Shown one piece after another: positions 13,894 to 15,330 of a stretch of 15,330 bases of DNA (position 1 is the first letter of the stretch; each line of letters begins with the position of its first letter). A program made the position numbers and the translations under genes. Origin of the DNA: DASPJR01 sp035628505. Lineage in GTDB: Bacteria > Planctomycetota > SZUA-567 > H5-PLA8. A model generated the notes under the pieces. That model was not told where the DNA came from. It saw nothing but the letters and a program-made list of their open reading frames with translations, and searched no databases. The stretch covers positions 1-15,330 of the forward strand of contig DASPJR010000032.1 of assembly GCA_035628505.1 (NCBI GenBank). The letters run 5' to 3'.

Positions 13894-14526
13894 TCAAGCA
13901 ATCTTCATCATTTTCAGAACAGCCTGATCAATGCGTTCACGCGCTGCCTGACAGAGTGAGAGCTTCATCGCAATTGCGGCGCGGCGGGCGGCGTTGCGTC
14001 CTTCAGTATCGTTCAGCGCGCAATTGGAGAACACCTGAATCCCTGCCCCGCGCGCCGCCGCTTCCAGAAAATAAGCCGCGACCGCCACATCGCCCGCAAG
14101 ATTCGGATTGGCCACGCTGCTCAGCTGTTCGATGACGCCGAAGGCCTCGACGGCCGTGTCCACGATGCGTTCCGGGATCGCGGTGGATTTCTCCAGCGCC
14201 GCCGCGATAGCTTGCGCGCGCGCTGTTTTCTGTTCGGCCGTTTCTTTGGGCAGTGCGCGCGCCGCCGAGTAGCCGCCGTAGGCGTCGATATCCAGCTCGA
14301 TCAGCTCGGTAAAGCGTCTGCGCAGGGCGCCGAGCTGCTCGATCAGCGCCGTGATCTGCGGCGCGACGGCCTTGTATTTCTCACCCATGGTAAAACCTGC
14401 CGCCATGGACCCCAGCGCCGTTCCCAGCGCGCCGCCAAGCGCCGACGCGCTTCCGCCGCCGGGAGTGGGCGTGCGAGCGGCGAGCTCATCCAGAAAAGTC
14501 GAAACGCTGCTGTCGATCGATTTCAT
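13894..14526 (-). CDS. Cyclodeaminase / methenyltetrahydrofolate cyclohydrolase family (FTCD C-terminal type)
   Basis: 210 residues from the ATG at 14526, with GAGAGGGA about 6 bases upstream. A longer frame from ATG 14562 adds 12 residues but starts inside the predicted promoter -10. The family mark is FLDELAARTPTPGGGSASAL near the N-terminus (residues 11-30), nearly the same as in the cyclodeaminase half of formiminotransferase-cyclodeaminase. The rest is the expected all-helical fold with Ala-rich helices and VANPNLAGDVAVAAYFLEAA. As a stand-alone domain it would convert formimino-THF to methenyl-THF plus ammonia, or act like FchA as a methenyl-THF cyclohydrolase; the sequence cannot separate these. 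Cytoplasmic. No formiminotransferase or histidine-degradation gene is visible. First gene of a three-gene minus-strand operon. Confidence 0.9.
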   Translation of the reverse strand: MKSIDSSVSTFLDELAARTPTPGGGSASALGGALGTALGSMAAGFTMGEKYKAVAPQITALIEQLGALRRRFTELIELDIDAYGGYSAARALPKETAEQKTARAQAIAAALEKSTAIPERIVDTAVEAFGVIEQLSSVANPNLAGDVAVAAYFLEAAARGAGIQVFSNCALNDTEGRNAARRAAIAMKLSLCQAARERIDQAVLKMMKIA

Positions 14527-14560
14527 GCCGTCCCTCTCGCCTTGAAAACGCACCCGTGAC

Positions 14561-14589
14561 ATTTTTCAGCCTGCGGCGGTGTGCGTCAA
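14561..14589 (-). promoter_or_regulatory. Candidate promoter of the cyclodeaminase operon
   Basis: Minus strand TTGACG (14589-14584), 17-base spacer, AAAAAT (14566-14561): 5 of 6 and 4 of 6 matches. The predicted start near 14554 leaves a leader of about 28 bases containing GAGAGGGA. It supports translation from 14526 rather than 14562. Confidence 0.5.
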
Positions 14590-14598
14590 CGATAGTTC

Positions 14599-14733
14599 TG
14601 TGGCGCGAACTTTAGTTCACGAAATCGACTCCTTGTGGCGCGAACTTTACTTCGCGAAATCGACCTTGTGGCGCGAACTTTAGTTCGCGAAACACGGCGC
14701 GCAGTTTCGATTCGCGCTAAAGCTCGCGCCACA
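14599..14733. repeat. Tandem REP-like palindromes: three direct copies and one inverted
   Basis: GTGGCGCGAAC begins at 14600, 14635 and 14668. Each copy continues as a TTTAGTTCGCG-type palindrome plus AAATCGACC-type tail, giving a unit of 33-35 bases. Copy 3 is a perfect hairpin (CGCGAACT-TT-AGTTCGCG); copies 1 and 2 have decayed. An inverted copy (TTCGCGCTAAAGCTCGCGCC, 14711-14730) closes the group. It is the same family as the pair at 2432-2480. Confidence 0.85.
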
Positions 14734-14743
14734 ACCTGGGTGG

Positions 14744-14775
14744 CACGGCCCAACGGGCCGTGTCGCGCAGCGACA
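14744..14775. repeat. Two tandem perfect hairpins
   Basis: CACGGCCC-AAC-GGGCCGTG (14744-14762, 8-bp stem) overlaps TGTCGC-GCA-GCGACA (14761-14775, 6-bp stem) by two bases (TG). Preceded by CTGGGTGG, this resembles a dispersed element I recall from acidobacterial and related genomes. No T-tract follows, so it is not a clear terminator. It ends at AAGAAGCCCC. Confidence 0.8.
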
Positions 14776-14869
14776 AGAAGCCCCAGTTAAGACGCGCTCT
14801 GTCGATGTCCACAGCCGAACAGAAACACCTCCGATCTGCAATCAAAATCCGTCTCGCACTGGTGGCCCT

Positions 14870-14988
14870 GACACTCCTGTCTGCGTGGGCTAAGTGTGAC
14901 GCGCAGAATTGAGTTCGCAAACTGCGAGTGGGCGCGACCCTCCCGGGGACAGGAGTGTCCCCGCCACCACTGCGACGCAGGAGTGTCC
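14870..14988. repeat. CAGGAGTGTCC repeat family, one inverted and two direct copies
   Basis: GACACTCCTGTC (14870-14881) is the inverted form. GGGGACA-GGAG-TGTCCCC (14945-14962) is a perfect 7-bp hairpin. CAGGAGTGTCC recurs at 14978-14988. The direct copies are each followed by a CCCGCCACCACTG/TCGCCATCACT tail, a unit of about 28 bases, and the inverted copy is preceded by CACTGGTGGC, matching that tail in reverse. Confidence 0.8.
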
Positions 14989-15028
14989 TCGCCATCACTC
15001 TCGAGCTTTAATCTCACCTCCTAAAAAT

Positions 15029-15061
15029 CTCTGCGTCCTCTGCGTTCTCTGCGCCTCTGCG
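15029..15061. repeat. Four-copy CTCTGCG short tandem repeat
   Basis: CTCTGCG occurs at 15029, 15038, 15047 and 15055, a period of 8-9 bases, followed by TTGAAG and a run of A at 15073-15079. It resembles a dispersed short repeat known from many cyanobacterial and PVC genomes (from memory). Confidence 0.8.
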
Positions 15062-15083
15062 TTGAAGTCGTTAAAAAAACTCC

Positions 15084-15118
15084 GCCAATCCGAAATCCGC
15101 AATCCGAAATCTGAAATC
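15084..15118. repeat. Five-copy heptanucleotide repeat (GATTTCG type)
   Basis: Plus-strand heptads GCCAATC, CGAAATC, CGCAATC, CGAAATC, TGAAATC lie end to end; on the minus strand they read GATTTCA, GATTTCG, GATTGCG, GATTTCG, GATTGGC. The array begins within the TGA stop (15119-15117) of the downstream minus-strand gene. Its period of seven matches the unrelated heptads at 3144-3228. Confidence 0.88.
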
Positions 15119-15330
15119 ACGAGGCCCACGCCTTCTCGCGTTCTGCAAAAAATTGCACGTGCTGCGCTTTGAGCTGGTCCCAGACGACGGCTTTCAGGCG
15201 TTCGTAGACCGTGAACCTCGGCTTCTCGGACGCAGTCTCCGTCGCGTTCGATTCGGCGGCGCGCTCGGCTTTCATCTCCTTTAAGAGTTCCTCGATCACC
15301 AAAAGCTCCAGCTGCTGCGGGGCGAGTTTA
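15117..15330 (-). CDS. C-terminal fragment of an unrecognised protein, cut by the window edge
   Basis: The frame is open through the right edge, so the 5' part is missing; about 70 residues are seen, ending in TGA at 15119-15117. The fragment (LAPQQLELLVIEELLKEM, ERAAESNATETASEK, then RFTVYERLKAVVWDQLKAQ) is charged and helix-forming with no membrane segment. I do not recognise the family. A TTG at 15302 could serve as a start for 61 residues, but the open frame beyond it and the lack of a ribosome site favour a longer gene. Downstream is the repeat mosaic. Confidence 0.5.
   Translation of the reverse strand, partial: KLAPQQLELLVIEELLKEMKAERAAESNATETASEKPRFTVYERLKAVVWDQLKAQHVQFFAEREKAWAS

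Noticed and set aside
14600..14700. Direct repeats spaced 33-35 bases, CRISPR-like at first sight
   Set aside because: The whole unit, including the would-be spacer, is repeated; there are only three copies, an inverted one follows, and no cas genes exist.
14717..15017. Open frames on both strands within the repeat mosaic
   Set aside because: They translate hairpins and repeats, lack ribosome sites, and show no protein-like composition.

Overview
The window is GC-rich, densely coded bacterial DNA with no RNA genes, phage genes or insertion sequences that I can see. It carries ordinary housekeeping genes (trpS, glnD), periplasmic beta-propeller and thioredoxin proteins, a cytoplasmic Ser/Thr kinase and many short interspersed repeats. 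The secreted DUF6797/sorbosone-dehydrogenase-like propeller, the CPGC-TM-thioredoxin protein and the ExbD-tailed secreted protein all suggest a Planctomycetota or related PVC-group bacterium. An acidobacterium or verrucomicrobium is not excluded, and this assignment is inference.

Layout: 2-1171 (+) 5'-truncated cation/proton antiporter, overlapping tail-to-tail with 1119-2345 (-), a membrane-anchored propeller protein. A palindromic repeat pair (2432-2480) lies in the divergent gap before 2500-3147 (+), a membrane-anchored periplasmic thioredoxin. A repeat-rich spacer (3144-3440) precedes 3441-5768 (+), a large secreted propeller protein. An inverted repeat (5766-5853) separates it from the convergent glnD (5851-8646, -). 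glnD and trpS (8764-9732, +) diverge from two abutting promoters. Next come a Ser/Thr kinase (10040-11188, +) and a DUF58 protein (11250-12263, +). A convergent three-gene run on the minus strand follows: cyclodeaminase (14526-13894), a secreted protein with an ExbD/TolR-like tail (13863-12781), and an acidic/proline-rich hypothetical protein (12750-12286). A roughly 520-bp mosaic of at least five repeat families (14599-15118) leads to the 3' end of a minus-strand gene cut by the window edge.

Functionally, glnD (PII uridylylation, nitrogen sensing) and trpS (tRNA charging) are core. The others form no single recognisable pathway. I find no convincing defence system, biosynthetic cluster or CRISPR. 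The most unusual signals are the repeats, which begin at or contain the stop codons of four genes, a shared palindrome family at two distant places, possible leaderless promoters, and an ExbD-like domain on a signal peptide instead of its usual membrane anchor.
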